A program made the position numbers and the translations under genes. The notes under the pieces are model-generated. The model ran no database searches. It saw only the letters and a list, made by a program, of their open reading frames with translations, and was not told where the DNA came from. 64,000 nucleotides of DNA from Paramarasmius palmivorus. Lineage: Eukaryota > Basidiomycota > Agaricomycetes > Agaricales > Marasmiaceae. Position 1 is the first letter of the stretch. Each line of letters starts with the position of its first letter. The stretch spans positions 868,001 through 932,000 of the forward strand of contig JAYKXP010000007.1 of NCBI GenBank assembly GCA_037176845.1, in the 5' to 3' direction. Below, in pieces: positions 34,416-44,491 of the stretch.

Positions 34416-34425
34416 TATAAAAGAC
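34416..34425 (+). promoter_or_regulatory. TATA box of ODC2
   Basis: TATAAAAGAC, 85 bp before the ATG, identical to the boxes of ODC3 and ODC4. Confidence 0.75.
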
Positions 34426-34500
34426 TCGTCAATCTTGACAGCAAAAGCATCGAGCTTCGTCTCTTTCTTCGCATTCTCGACTCTCGCAGTTCAACTCGCA

Positions 34501-36857
34501 ATGTCTCCCATTCGTAGCGCAGCCCTTCTCGTTGCTCTCGTGACTCTCGCACTCGGAGCTCCCACTTCCCCTTCCAGCTCCATGAGTTCCTCATCTTCTC
34601 TAGTCTCTCCACCATCGATGAGTTCTTCAGCTGCCGAGCCAACTGCGACTGTCCCGTACGCCAGTACCAACCCCAACTTCCCAATGTGGGGACCAGACAG
34701 CCCCGCATCTGTCCCCAAGCCGGAACGCGGGAAGCTAGGTGCATCGATTCTAGGCCCAAGCAACCCACCGCTGGAGTTAGAGAACCCAGCTCTACTTGCA
34801 CCTCCGACGAGCGACAATGGCGAGGTGTAAGTTTCGCAGTCTTGCTATCATGCACATTTAGACTGATAAGAGGTCATCTAGTGGAAATCCGAAATGGTCG
34901 ATGAGCTTCAGCCCGAATCGGATCCAGACTGGTGGCTGGGCTAGGCAACAGAATGGTTTGTCCTCTATTTAGAGCCTCGAATTTTCATATACTGACCATG
35001 GTGTACAGTGAACGTCATGCCTCTTGCGGAGAGTAAGTGTCGCGTACAACTGACGGGTCTTCGTCTTTTAACTTTGTCCCGATTCCAGATATCGCTGGTG
35101 TGAACATGAGACTCGAGGCTGGAGCCATTCGCGAGATGCATTGGCATGATACATCCGAGGTGTGTTAGATGTCTCTCCACTGAAAATGAATGAGAAGTTA
35201 ACTCGAATTGCATCTACAGTGGGCGTACGTTCTCAAGGTAGATCTCCATCTGGAATTACCCATTTCATGATCCTGACATTGGCATGCAGGGTACAACCCA
35301 GGTGACTGCAGTCGACCCCGAAGGACGAAACTTCAGGGCCAATGTTGTGCGTATCTCTGATTTTTATCATCTACAGCCGAACCTAAAGATTACCACAGAA
35401 AGCTGGCGATCTATGGTTCTTCCCCGCCGGTGTCCCTCATTCACTGCAGGGAACTGATGACGATCCCGACGGCACGGAGTTCTTATTGGTATGTTGTTGG
35501 ATTAGAGCGTCATAGTCCGGTGTCAGACTAATATGATTTGATCAGGTCTTCCCGGATGGAAAATTCAGCGAAGATGACACCTTCCTGGTACGTTCCTTTT
35601 TGTGCCATAGTACGAATAACTCTAATGCCTCATGATAGCTCACGGATTGGCTTGCACACGTACCTGCAGAAGGTATTTTCTTCGCCTTTGACTCGGACCA
35701 AGTTGCTAAAGACGCCGTGAAGTCATCCAGAAGAACTTCCAGCTCAATAGCTCGAAGCCATTCTCTCACATTCCGGATAAGCCTCTGTACATCTTCCCTG
35801 GGAGTGCGTCTGTTATCCTTTCTTTTCAGGAAGGCCGAGCTAACCATAGCACCACCAGCTTCGCCTACCACTGCTGAACCTGTCTCTGACCCCAACGGCC
35901 AAGTTCCACAATCCTATTTCTACTCGTTTTCTAATGTCACCGCAACCCCTCTCGCTGGTGGATCTGTGAAGGTTGTCGATTCAAGAACGTTCCCGATCGC
36001 GACAACTATCGCTGCTACTGAGATCACTGTTGAGCCAAACGCAATGCGGTGAGTACTATCTACTTGACTGTCACACTGTCTTCGGTACTCATCTCTGTTT
36101 TCAGGGAGCTTCACGTGAGTATACGGCTAGATATACATTCAGTCGTCTTAATCGTCTCTCTAGTGGCATCCTACCATGGACGAGTGGGCATTTTTCTTGT
36201 GAGTATTTGTGTTGCTTCCCAAAACATATTGGCAGCTCAAGTGATTGTCATATATTAGGGAAGGCCAAGGCAGAGTAACGGTGTTCGCTTCCAATAGCAA
36301 CGCGAAGACATTCAACTATCAGGTATGCCTTATAATGTCAAGGTTCATGGACAAAGAGACTCATACTGTTGAATTGACAGGCCGGCGATATCGGTATGTT
36401 AGAACGTCCATTCGAACACAGGGGAACTAATCAGTTATGACAATCTTAGCTTATATTCCAGCTACGATGGGTAAGTTTTAGATCGTCTTTGAGTGAATTC
36501 GGCATTGACACAAGAGGATATAACAGGTCACTATGTCGAGAATACGGGCAACACTACGCTCAGGTTCCTGGAATTGTTCAATACCGGTAAGGATATAGGC
36601 TACTTCAGGTACATTTTTTTCACTCATTTGACGCATTCTTAGACGTGTATGAGGATATCAGTTTATCTCAGGTAAGTGCCACCACCTGTTACGCAGGTCT
36701 TAGGACTGACGACTGGTACAGTGGCTCGCTCTTTCGCCTCCCGAGCTCCTGAAGGCACATCTAGACTTGGATGACGAGACTATCGCAGGGTTGAGTCAGT
36801 TCAAGGAGAAGTCGATGGTGGTCGCACCTCTCGTGGTGGACAACCATCCTATGTAAA
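34501..36857 (+). CDS. Secreted bicupin oxalate decarboxylase (ODC2)
   Basis: About 460 residues in 19 exons, with the first exon 34501-34826. Signal peptide as in ODC1, Ser-rich linker, cupin 1 (HWHDTSE-WAYVLK-G), lid SEDDTF, cupin 2 (ELH-WHPTMDE, G at the expected spacing, distal His in GHYVENT). The exon for WAYVLK is exactly 18 nt and that for ELH only 10 nt. The intron after [11 protein letters not shown] is almost identical to that of ODC1, a sign of recent duplication or conversion. It ends VDNHPM-stop. All junctions followed were GT-AG and kept frame. It should degrade extracellular oxalate. It is divergent from the chitin synthase gene. Confidence 0.9.
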
Positions 36858-38966
36858 CCGTCGATGATCGTTGTTCGGTTGAGTGCTGATTTTAGAACTA
36901 GACAGAATAGAAATCTATTGTTGTATGTAGTCCTACATGTACAGTATAATACAAATGATCCCCTCCATAGTCTGTATAGAGTACATATTCAGTCGTTCTG
37001 GCTGGGTCCATGTCCTAAATCCATATGAGTGGTTATGGATATAGATACTATTTGATTAATTGCTTCTGCAGATTGAAGCCTGATAGCACTGCGCAGGAAA
37101 GCTCGATACCTTTCGACGATCAGAGATGTACGGATCTTCCAATTCTGCTCGAAGTACATACCCAATACCGCATCTTACCCCAAGACCATCATTAGTCAAG
37201 TGTTCCACATTCTTGAAGTCGCCCACAAACTCTCCTCATCATACGCCGAATACAATGGCCTCTTCAGCCGTCTCATTTCACGATGGAAGAAGCTACACCC
37301 ACATATGAGCGTTTTGATAAGTTGAAAGTGTGCTTTGAATCAACGGCCTAGGGTGTGGATAATCGAAGGTATCTCATCCAGGAGACATGGATGTTCTGGT
37401 GAACGAATCGAACGTGCAACATGGGAGGTATCGGCATTTCCATCGAATATCACTGAAGATTGCAAGTGTAAGCCGCTAATACATTCAAAAGTGAGTGCAG
37501 TGCCACGACAAAAAAACATCCACGACGCACCCTTGACGACGTCGACGTCTCAGTTCCGCTCAACACAAGTATTCTCCATAGGTTATCTGCCACCGTTCTT
37601 CTGGATGCCATTATCACGTCTGACAAGGAAATCATCCAGGTTCCGAACGAGTTTGTTCCCCGTAATACCTTCTACCGTTCACCTGATCTTGGTGGTATAA
37701 TTGGCTAGGACACAAGATAGATACCGGTCTTCCTCTTCCTTTCTCGAGACTACCATTGGCTCTTGGACTTCTCGTTCCTGACGACGATCTTGTTGAGGTG
37801 GACGGCTTTTCATGTAGTACTAGAAGGTCGCAATGGTCAGCGGTTCGGGGAAGGTCGCTGAGCGCTAAAAACTCCTTCCTTCCTTTTCACACCAGCTCGT
37901 TTCTGCACACCATCATGCTATCTGTATCCGAATCTGAAGCGAGGAAAAGGACGGGATTCTCATTGAGACTGTTAGTGAAGTAGAGCTTTTGGAACGAGGT
38001 GAGTTTTTCAGCGATCTAGGCCAGAAATAGTCTCAATAAGCACTTTCGTCTTCCTGCAGCTAATTTCGGGGGTATATACTCGGCATTGTCGGGATAACAG
38101 ACTGGAGGACACGTCTAATCTCAAGTTCTATCATTGCATGACTATAATGATCCTTGGATTCGAGCGATATATTGGATTCTGGGGTCTTACTGTGTAGTAA
38201 GCTGGCGACTCGTTTTGCTTGCGGTGTCGTCTGAGCCGGGTGCAAACAGAGCGCATTTCGTTGTCCGCCTCATTGCTCCTCCCACTCTACCCCCAGACCC
38301 AGCGTTCTATGAACTGCACTAGATACATCTCATTTTGGTTTCCCAAGGCGAAAAGTACGTTTACTTCTTCATAAGTAGAAAAGGGACATGCTCTAACCTC
38401 GAGATCGCAGAAACGCAGTGTTATTGAGTGGCGCCAGCTATCTAAGTGTCGCAAGTAGCTGGCGAGTAGCCATTCCTCTTTCGACGAGATATCGCTGGTA
38501 CTTGTTTGCATCCAAAGCACGGCATTGTACTCGTTGACCACGAAGGCCTTAACGGCCGTTTGGGAAGGTGCTTCGTGCGTATTTGAAGAGGAGGAACGTA
38601 TAATATTTCAGTCCATTGTTGTACTTAATTGCACCAGTGTGGGTGCGAGCTTTCGCTCAGAGCTCCTACATCGAATTTGTAGTCAACACGTGTAGGATCA
38701 TAGACGTCTTCGGCCTTGTGTTTGCAGTTTTAGCGACCTTCTCACGAAACTCGCTTAGCCACGACCAGTCTGGTCCCAGATGGCAGGCAAAACCCCCACC
38801 GCCTCTTCAACTCGAACCACGACACAGTAAGTTCACCTTCTCATGCTTTGCCTATTCCCTCGGCTCACCTACGACTGACCAGGACTCAAAGACTCGAGCC
38901 TACGTGCCAATACCGTGACAAAGGTAATTTAAGAACCACCTTCACCTGCTTCCTCTTGAGTAACAT
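36858..38966. other. 2.1 kb interval with unrecognised ORF fragments
   Basis: No supported gene. Around 37500-37700 one frame ending TAG reads as a plausible protein end (includes SILHRLSATVLLDAI) but I know no family for it. On the minus strand 38287-38541 an 84-codon frame has protein-like composition and a GT site. These may be gene relics. Confidence 0.35.
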
Positions 38967-40559
38967 ATGCCACCAGCCTCTTTCGTGTATTTCTTGATTT
39001 TTTGTGCAATGGACACAGGCACCCGTATTCCTACCAAAACCACTATTCCTTCAGCTGTCACCGACGATGTTGTCTCATCCCCAAGCCCAACCACTGTTAT
39101 TCGCGTTCAAAACGATAAGGAACGAGGCCGAGCTTCACCTCAAGCCACTTCCTCACTAGTTGACGCGGAGACATTCCAACGCGACCTGTATCCCGCCCGA
39201 AATCTCCCCAATGATATCCTACGACAAATCGTTTTGGAATGGTGTCACCTAGAATCGAAGAACGAACTCCGAGGTCGTTTTGTCGATTGTTTGAACACGT
39301 CACAACCACATTGGCGTTGTGCTCAAGTTTCCCGTAGCTGGCGGCAAGCAGCGTTTTCATGCACACACTTGTGGACCTCTATAGGTATCCAGATACCAGC
39401 AGTCACGGCACCGGAGAGCAAGAAAATCGCGATGGTCCATAACTTGACTAGCCTCCTACGCTGGACAGGCAGTCTTCCTCTCGCTGTCGAGGTCAGGTCC
39501 TATCATCATTTCAACCCAGACCACCGGCTGTTCTCTGTGATCCGCTCCCATTCTTCTCGGTGGAAAACACTGCGGCTCTCCTTTTATTTCGCATTCAGCG
39601 GAATCGACAAATGGGAATCCATCATTTTATCGATGAATGGAAGAGTGCCACTCTTACGTTCCTTACACCTTGATTTTCAAAGTAGGAGACCACGCTTCGT
39701 TTTAGAAGCGTTCAATGCGCCTAATCTTACAGAAGTCATTGTGGATGGCGTTGACGATTCGCTCCATTTCACCATTAACATTCCGTGGAATCAAATCACG
39801 GTATTTGGTGCACATTCCGGAATTGTACATCTGCACAAGATGTCTAGCCTCGTACACTACTATGACGCGAATTTTGTCTGCCCTACTGGTCCACAGATCG
39901 ATCTGTCACATATGGAATCAATGGTTCTTGTATGCCAGTGGCCGTTTCGTGTGGTGGACTTGGAAAGGCTGCAGATGAGCGACCGGTTCACGGAACTGCA
40001 TCTATATAAAACTGAGACGAATCCGGATGGATCACTCGAATCCTTAGCGCCTTTCCTTCTTCGCTGGGGATCCTCCCTACAAACACTATGTTTAGATAGC
40101 ACCACTATCGCAGAACCCCTACTTGTTCGGGTATTAGAACACCTGAAGTCTCTTCGATCCCTCACATTGAACTATCGGCAGACCGCGAAGAGCAATCTCC
40201 TCTTGGCTTTGGCCAATACACAGTTCCTCCCTCAGCTGTACAAGCTTTCGCTCCTTGGGTTCCCGCTGTTCCGCGGAGCTGAAATCGTCGGTGTGCTTTC
40301 CGCTAGATTGTTGCACAATCGCGGTACCTTGCGGAAATTGGGTATTCCTTCGGGATACGTCAAAATCTTTGACAAAGATCTGGATCGTTTTAGAGCATGT
40401 GGACTTCAGATTAAGGGTACAGGAGACAAGGGTACAGAAAGTGGTTGTACAGAGATCACCCAGTATTATCAGAGAATCCTGGTTGGATGCGATAGTGTAA
40501 ATAGGGATGATGATTGGTCAAGTAGGTTGAATGTGTACCTCGCTACTAGGATTTACTAA
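38967..40559 (+). CDS. F-box protein, subfamily A (F7)
   Basis: A 530-residue frame from the first ATG. The more likely start is the ATG at 39009 (MDTGTR), as the first 14 residues are hydrophobic and unlike the paralogues. The F-box ARNLPNDILRQIV lies near residues 77-89, followed by a CAQVSRSW block and the leucine-rich region with WTGSLPLAVEV and MSDRFTEL phrases shared with F1-F3. The C-terminal about 35 residues are unlike the others, perhaps because the old stop was lost. A predicted SCF adaptor. Its stop is only 29 bp from that of the convergent hydrolase 3, the same gene pairing as at 1.9-4.5 kb. Confidence 0.78.
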   Translation: MPPASFVYFLIFCAMDTGTRIPTKTTIPSAVTDDVVSSPSPTTVIRVQNDKERGRASPQATSSLVDAETFQRDLYPARNLPNDILRQIVLEWCHLESKNELRGRFVDCLNTSQPHWRCAQVSRSWRQAAFSCTHLWTSIGIQIPAVTAPESKKIAMVHNLTSLLRWTGSLPLAVEVRSYHHFNPDHRLFSVIRSHSSRWKTLRLSFYFAFSGIDKWESIILSMNGRVPLLRSLHLDFQSRRPRFVLEAFNAPNLTEVIVDGVDDSLHFTINIPWNQITVFGAHSGIVHLHKMSSLVHYYDANFVCPTGPQIDLSHMESMVLVCQWPFRVVDLERLQMSDRFTELHLYKTETNPDGSLESLAPFLLRWGSSLQTLCLDSTTIAEPLLVRVLEHLKSLRSLTLNYRQTAKSNLLLALANTQFLPQLYKLSLLGFPLFRGAEIVGVLSARLLHNRGTLRKLGIPSGYVKIFDKDLDRFRACGLQIKGTGDKGTESGCTEITQYYQRILVGCDSVNRDDDWSSRLNVYLATRIY

Positions 40560-40588
40560 GCGTATCCTAATAATTTAGTACACACATC

Positions 40589-41662
40589 TTAAAGCCCAAC
40601 TGCTAACCAATCAACCATCTTGTTCCCCACTTCATTCAGCTCTTGAGCCCCAGCAGCGATATGAACCATCGGATCATCGTGTACACCGTCGCGCTGTAGC
40701 TCCAAAAGTACCTTGTCCTTGCCCAACTCTCCTTTCAATGCCTCATACACACCCAATCCATCATCTCGCAAATGTTCGCGCGCACCAACGAAAACATAAA
40801 CGCGGGCTTGAGGTATGTATCTAGCGATATCCCCAAAGCCATCTGTGAAGCGCATGTAAGGTAGATAGGTAGGAGACGTGTTTTGGATGTAGATATTTCC
40901 CCATTCTACCATGATTCTACGCGTGAAGATATCCACGTCTCGTTCATTGGGGCGTGGAGGAAGTGGTATGCCAGGAGAGGTCCATGGGGAGATCAAGATC
41001 ACGTTCTTTATACGTGGCCTTGACTCCGCCGCGGTAAGCGGGGAAACAGGTACTTCAGGTTCCAATAAAGGCCTGAGAGTATGAGAGAACAGCTGGAGGA
41101 TAAGATTTCCTCCAGCCGAGTCACCTGCAAGGTGTATACCTGCGTTGGAATGTGTCTCGAGGATAAAGGAGAGCGCATGACAGGCCTGGGTCAAAGGAAC
41201 TGGGAAAGGATTTGGATAGATAGAGTATTCGAAGAATACAACGCTTATTGCGTGACCTTGTCGCTCGAGTTGCCTTCGAACATATGACCAAAATGTGAGC
41301 ATGAAATCGGTGAGGGGAAGCATGAAGCCTCCTCCGTGAGCCACGAATAGTATGTCCTTCGCGTCTTTGGGTCCGATCCACATAATAGCAACGCCTTCTG
41401 GTGTGTATTCGATGAGCTCTGGGAGCTTATGTTTCCTGGTCCATTGGCGGTATGTCTCTGTCGTGGAAGGTGATATCCATTGAAGCTGGGGAATGGTGAG
41501 GACGGATGTGGTGTAGCGAACGCTGCGTTCGTTAAGTATTCTGGCGATAGGCTTGTCTCTGCTGCTGAACAAGGAGACAAACGCATTGTAACCGAGAATG
41601 AAAGGTAAAGGGAGGAGTTTGGGGAGGACGGTGATGCGTTCCCAGATTGTGGGGGTTGTCAT
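40589..41662 (-). CDS. HSL-type alpha/beta hydrolase (copy 3)
   Basis: Intronless, 357 residues, starting MTTPTIWERI. HGGG is at residues 109-112, GDSAGG at 180-185 (Ser182), the C-terminal DGVHDDP supplies the likely catalytic His, and the last residues are VDWLAVGL. Hydrophobic segment at about residues 14-32. A predicted esterase of unknown substrate. It is convergent with F7 and more similar to copy 2 around the HGGG and MWIGPKDAKD blocks than copy 1 is. A TATTATTTATACA string lies 30-40 bp upstream of the ATG on the coding strand and may be its TATA element. Confidence 0.88.
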   Translation of the reverse strand: MTTPTIWERITVLPKLLPLPFILGYNAFVSLFSSRDKPIARILNERSVRYTTSVLTIPQLQWISPSTTETYRQWTRKHKLPELIEYTPEGVAIMWIGPKDAKDILFVAHGGGFMLPLTDFMLTFWSYVRRQLERQGHAISVVFFEYSIYPNPFPVPLTQACHALSFILETHSNAGIHLAGDSAGGNLILQLFSHTLRPLLEPEVPVSPLTAAESRPRIKNVILISPWTSPGIPLPPRPNERDVDIFTRRIMVEWGNIYIQNTSPTYLPYMRFTDGFGDIARYIPQARVYVFVGAREHLRDDGLGVYEALKGELGKDKVLLELQRDGVHDDPMVHIAAGAQELNEVGNKMVDWLAVGL

Positions 41663-42869
41663 GGTGTGCGTGAATCCATGGCCCTGGTGTATAAATAATA
41701 TACGGTGTCACGAGGACCTTTCCTGTTGAGCACGAATAGCCGTCGTTGCGAGGAGCGCGGCTTTGAAGAGAGACTCGTGCCCGTCTTGGCTCTCCGATTT
41801 TCCGTTGACAGTGACTAAACGAAACCATGAAATTCTTCTCCGTTCCTCCTGCAAAGATTGCACTTACCATACGCCGAGTCCCAGCTTTCTGTCCTTCTCT
41901 CAATTTGCCGAGTACTTCGCCTTTGGTTCGGATGTACTAATTCATCGGAATTTCATCGTATAGAGCCTTGATAGAAGGTTGTCCGATCTTGAAGCATATG
42001 TCATCGTTCCTGTCCATTACCGGTCAATTAGTGAGTAGTACATTTCGACAAGCACATATTCATACCTTGTACCAATACTGTGAAAGGAATGGGAGGTTGG
42101 GTGAACTTGGGTCGACGTCGACTCCGCGGCGGAGCCTGGCGCAATGAAGCCTGCCCTAAAGTCATGGAGGTTCCCACTTGCTCGCTTGCTCATATTCGAC
42201 GACATCTAAAATTCGCTCATACCTGCTCATGCATCAGTTTCTTCGGGCTTGGAGCGTGCATCTTTTCGCTAATGGCAACTTCTCTTTCAAAATCCATCCA
42301 CTTCCGAGGGCGAAGTGGGAACCGACTCCACAGCAAGCAAGCAAAGGTTAGTAATGGACAAAACGATTGAAGATCAAGTAGATGAGAAGGGAAACGTATC
42401 TTCAGAAAGAATTCCGGAAGCTCTCCGACTCGAATAAATCTCCACAGATCCACATCTTTTCTGGTCGCAAATAAATTCGAAGCACCTAGCTCTCGCGCTA
42501 GATGCGCACACATCCATTCACCTTCGTCTCGTGGTCTGGTTTATGGAGTTCTGGACTGCCGTTCTCGAAGCACGTTTGCTATACAACCGAGGAGAATTCC
42601 GCTCATCCTACTTCTCGACGAATGCCTACTGTATATCCGGTATAGCAAAGGTTTACTTGTGCTTCCGAGTTGCAGGGTGTTTGGGTTAGCTGGACACTCC
42701 ACCACTCCGCGATACCTTGCCTTGGCATGCTCTCTTCGGGTCCTCCGGACTACTTCTTGTTGCTCAGCTTACGCAGGCTCAGTGTATAAAAGGTCCGCAA
42801 GTGAATCCTCAATATCTCAGAGTACTTACTCATACCTCATCTCCTCTTAGAAGTATCAGTGTTTTCACC
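41663..42869. other. Divergent intergenic region hydrolase 3 / aegerolysin
   Basis: About 1.2 kb holding two divergent promoters. Only short frames without motif. The TATA box of the aegerolysin gene is listed separately. Confidence 0.5.
42785..42793 (+). promoter_or_regulatory. TATA box of the aegerolysin gene
   Basis: TATAAAAGG, 85 bp before the ATG. It is similar in sequence and spacing to the boxes of the neighbouring ODC genes. Confidence 0.65.
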
Positions 42870-43353
42870 ATGGCTTACGCTCAATGGGTCGTCATCATCT
42901 TGAAGAACGATTCCGGCAGTCACGGTTCAATGAAAATTAAGAACCTCAACCTCGCATGGGGCAAGCTTCACGCCGATGGTAACCTTCAAACTAGTCTCTT
43001 ATACACTCTCGTCGATACTTACCACCAGTTCACTCACAGGCGACAAGGACACTGAAGTCCCCATCAGCGACTACGAAGGCAAAGTCATCAAGCCCGGCGA
43101 GTCAATCCAAATCAACTCGTGCGGCAGGTCAGACGCTTCCTCTGGAACTGAAGGAAGCTTCAACCTTGTCGAGCCCGATCGTGGTGACTATCAAATTCGC
43201 CACATCTATTGGGAATGCCCTTGGGGAGACCCAGACAACCAGTTCACCATTAATGGGTCCGACACCAACTGGCTTGTTGACCAAAAGGGAGCGAATCCAA
43301 GCAATGGTGCGCTTGGTAACGTCACTGTCACCGCTTACAAGAAGGATGAATAG
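42870..43353 (+). CDS. Aegerolysin-family protein
   Basis: Two exons, 42870-42978 and 43040-43353 (one 61-nt intron), give 140 residues. It matches the aegerolysin family by its short single-domain length, the N-terminal AYAQWVVI strand, the LAWGKLHADG block spanning the intron, the INSCGRSDASSGTEG loop, the IYWECPWG motif and a conserved C-terminal VTVTAYKKDE. Aegerolysins are small beta-sandwich proteins that bind membrane lipids, and many are expressed in fruiting. They usually lack a signal peptide, as here. Some become pore-forming only with a MACPF partner, and no such gene is in this window. The frame is intact. Confidence 0.93.
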
Positions 43354-44491
43354 GTTGGCTATTATTTATGATCTGTGAGGCCCGGTTGCTCACTTGTTTT
43401 TTTTTTTCCAATAGATGTTCAACGGCGATTGACGGAATCGGGACTGTAGACCTTTGTAGTGTTGTATGTCGTGTTATGTGTAGTATGCTTGTTTATGTAC
43501 CCTTTAAATTCGCCAATGCATGAGCTTGCTACTCATGGGTCTGCACGCAGGCGCACAAGGCGTGGGAAATCGTTCTGTAAGCGCTCGCTTTGAAGGTGGC
43601 GCTTAATTCCGTCTTTCCCTTTGCCCATCATGTTCCTCCGAATCGCTAGTTCTTTCGCGGCCTTCTGGTCCCCTTCCCACATGTCAATGATCTAGTTATG
43701 CTCAAAAAACTCAGGGCGAGATTAATTCAGACTTTTACCCGGTCAGCTGGATAACCGCCTGTTCGTTGACCCCATTACATACGCACGACATGCACTCAAT
43801 GCAGGAACGTTTGTAGCCACCCCAAAGTTCTAAAGGTCCGGGCTGCGATCCTACCTGGTATCTCGTTATTAGACACCTCCGCTAACTGTGCGGGGCGCCT
43901 GTTCCATTACTGGTGAGCTATAAATGAGATTCATCAAAAAGCTAAAACCAATAGCTACCCCAATAGGCTACATATGTTCATTCGTGTTTCGTCTCAATGG
44001 GATTTATACCTAAAGTCGGCAAAATTTCTCAAGCGTCTGCCGTCATCTCCCGTCGATCCTTATATCCTTAGGTCTTCGCTGGTGAATATGCCAACTTGTT
44101 GGTTTTGTGAGGTAAGTCTACCCATTTTCATGCTAACCAAAATAGTTCCCACATCTGTAATTCAATGATCAAAGCGTTTTATATGGTGACTGAAATTCAG
44201 CTAGTGTATAGATGGGTGCGCCGCCAAGTTTATTCTTGTGCTCTTTTGTTCACGAATAAACGTGGTTTTCAGGAATGTCGCTGTTCATGCAGGAAAAGTG
44301 GCACAGTTACCCACCAGCATAAGTCCATATGCAGGTTCACGCCTCTTGGTAGCCAGTCGCGACTTTGGCCTGGACGAGCAGTATCTGTTTATCCGACTTT
44401 CCAGCCCTAGTGGTCAAGTATAAAAGACACGCAACTCTGAAAGGCAAAAGCATCGACTTTCATTCCACAGTTTTAGGTTACAGTTTTTGCA
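43354..44491. other. Intergenic region aegerolysin / ODC3
   Basis: About 1.1 kb with a T run just after the aegerolysin stop (about 43397-43406). No gene is supported. The ODC palindrome found before ODC2 and ODC4 was looked for here and not seen. Confidence 0.5.
44419..44428 (+). promoter_or_regulatory. TATA box of ODC3
   Basis: TATAAAAGAC, 73 bp before the ATG, followed by a GCAAAAGCATCGA leader motif also seen in ODC1 and ODC2. Confidence 0.75.

Larger units (their letters stand above)
33153..34500. other. Divergent intergenic region chitin synthase / ODC2
   Basis: About 1.35 kb with two divergent promoters. The chitin synthase side (33153 to about 33800) is unique. From about 33800 to 34500 the sequence is the ODC2 arm of the inverted repeat and includes a palindrome and a TATA box listed separately. 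Short frames in this interval have no motif. Confidence 0.5.
33800..36857 (+). repeat. Right arm of ODC inverted duplication
   Basis: Inverted partner of 26229-29205: the ODC2 gene plus about 700 bp upstream. Exon 1 encodes nearly the same protein as ODC1 (I see one residue difference, Phe versus Ser in the Ser-rich linker), whereas the last exon and several introns differ more. Confidence 0.7.
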
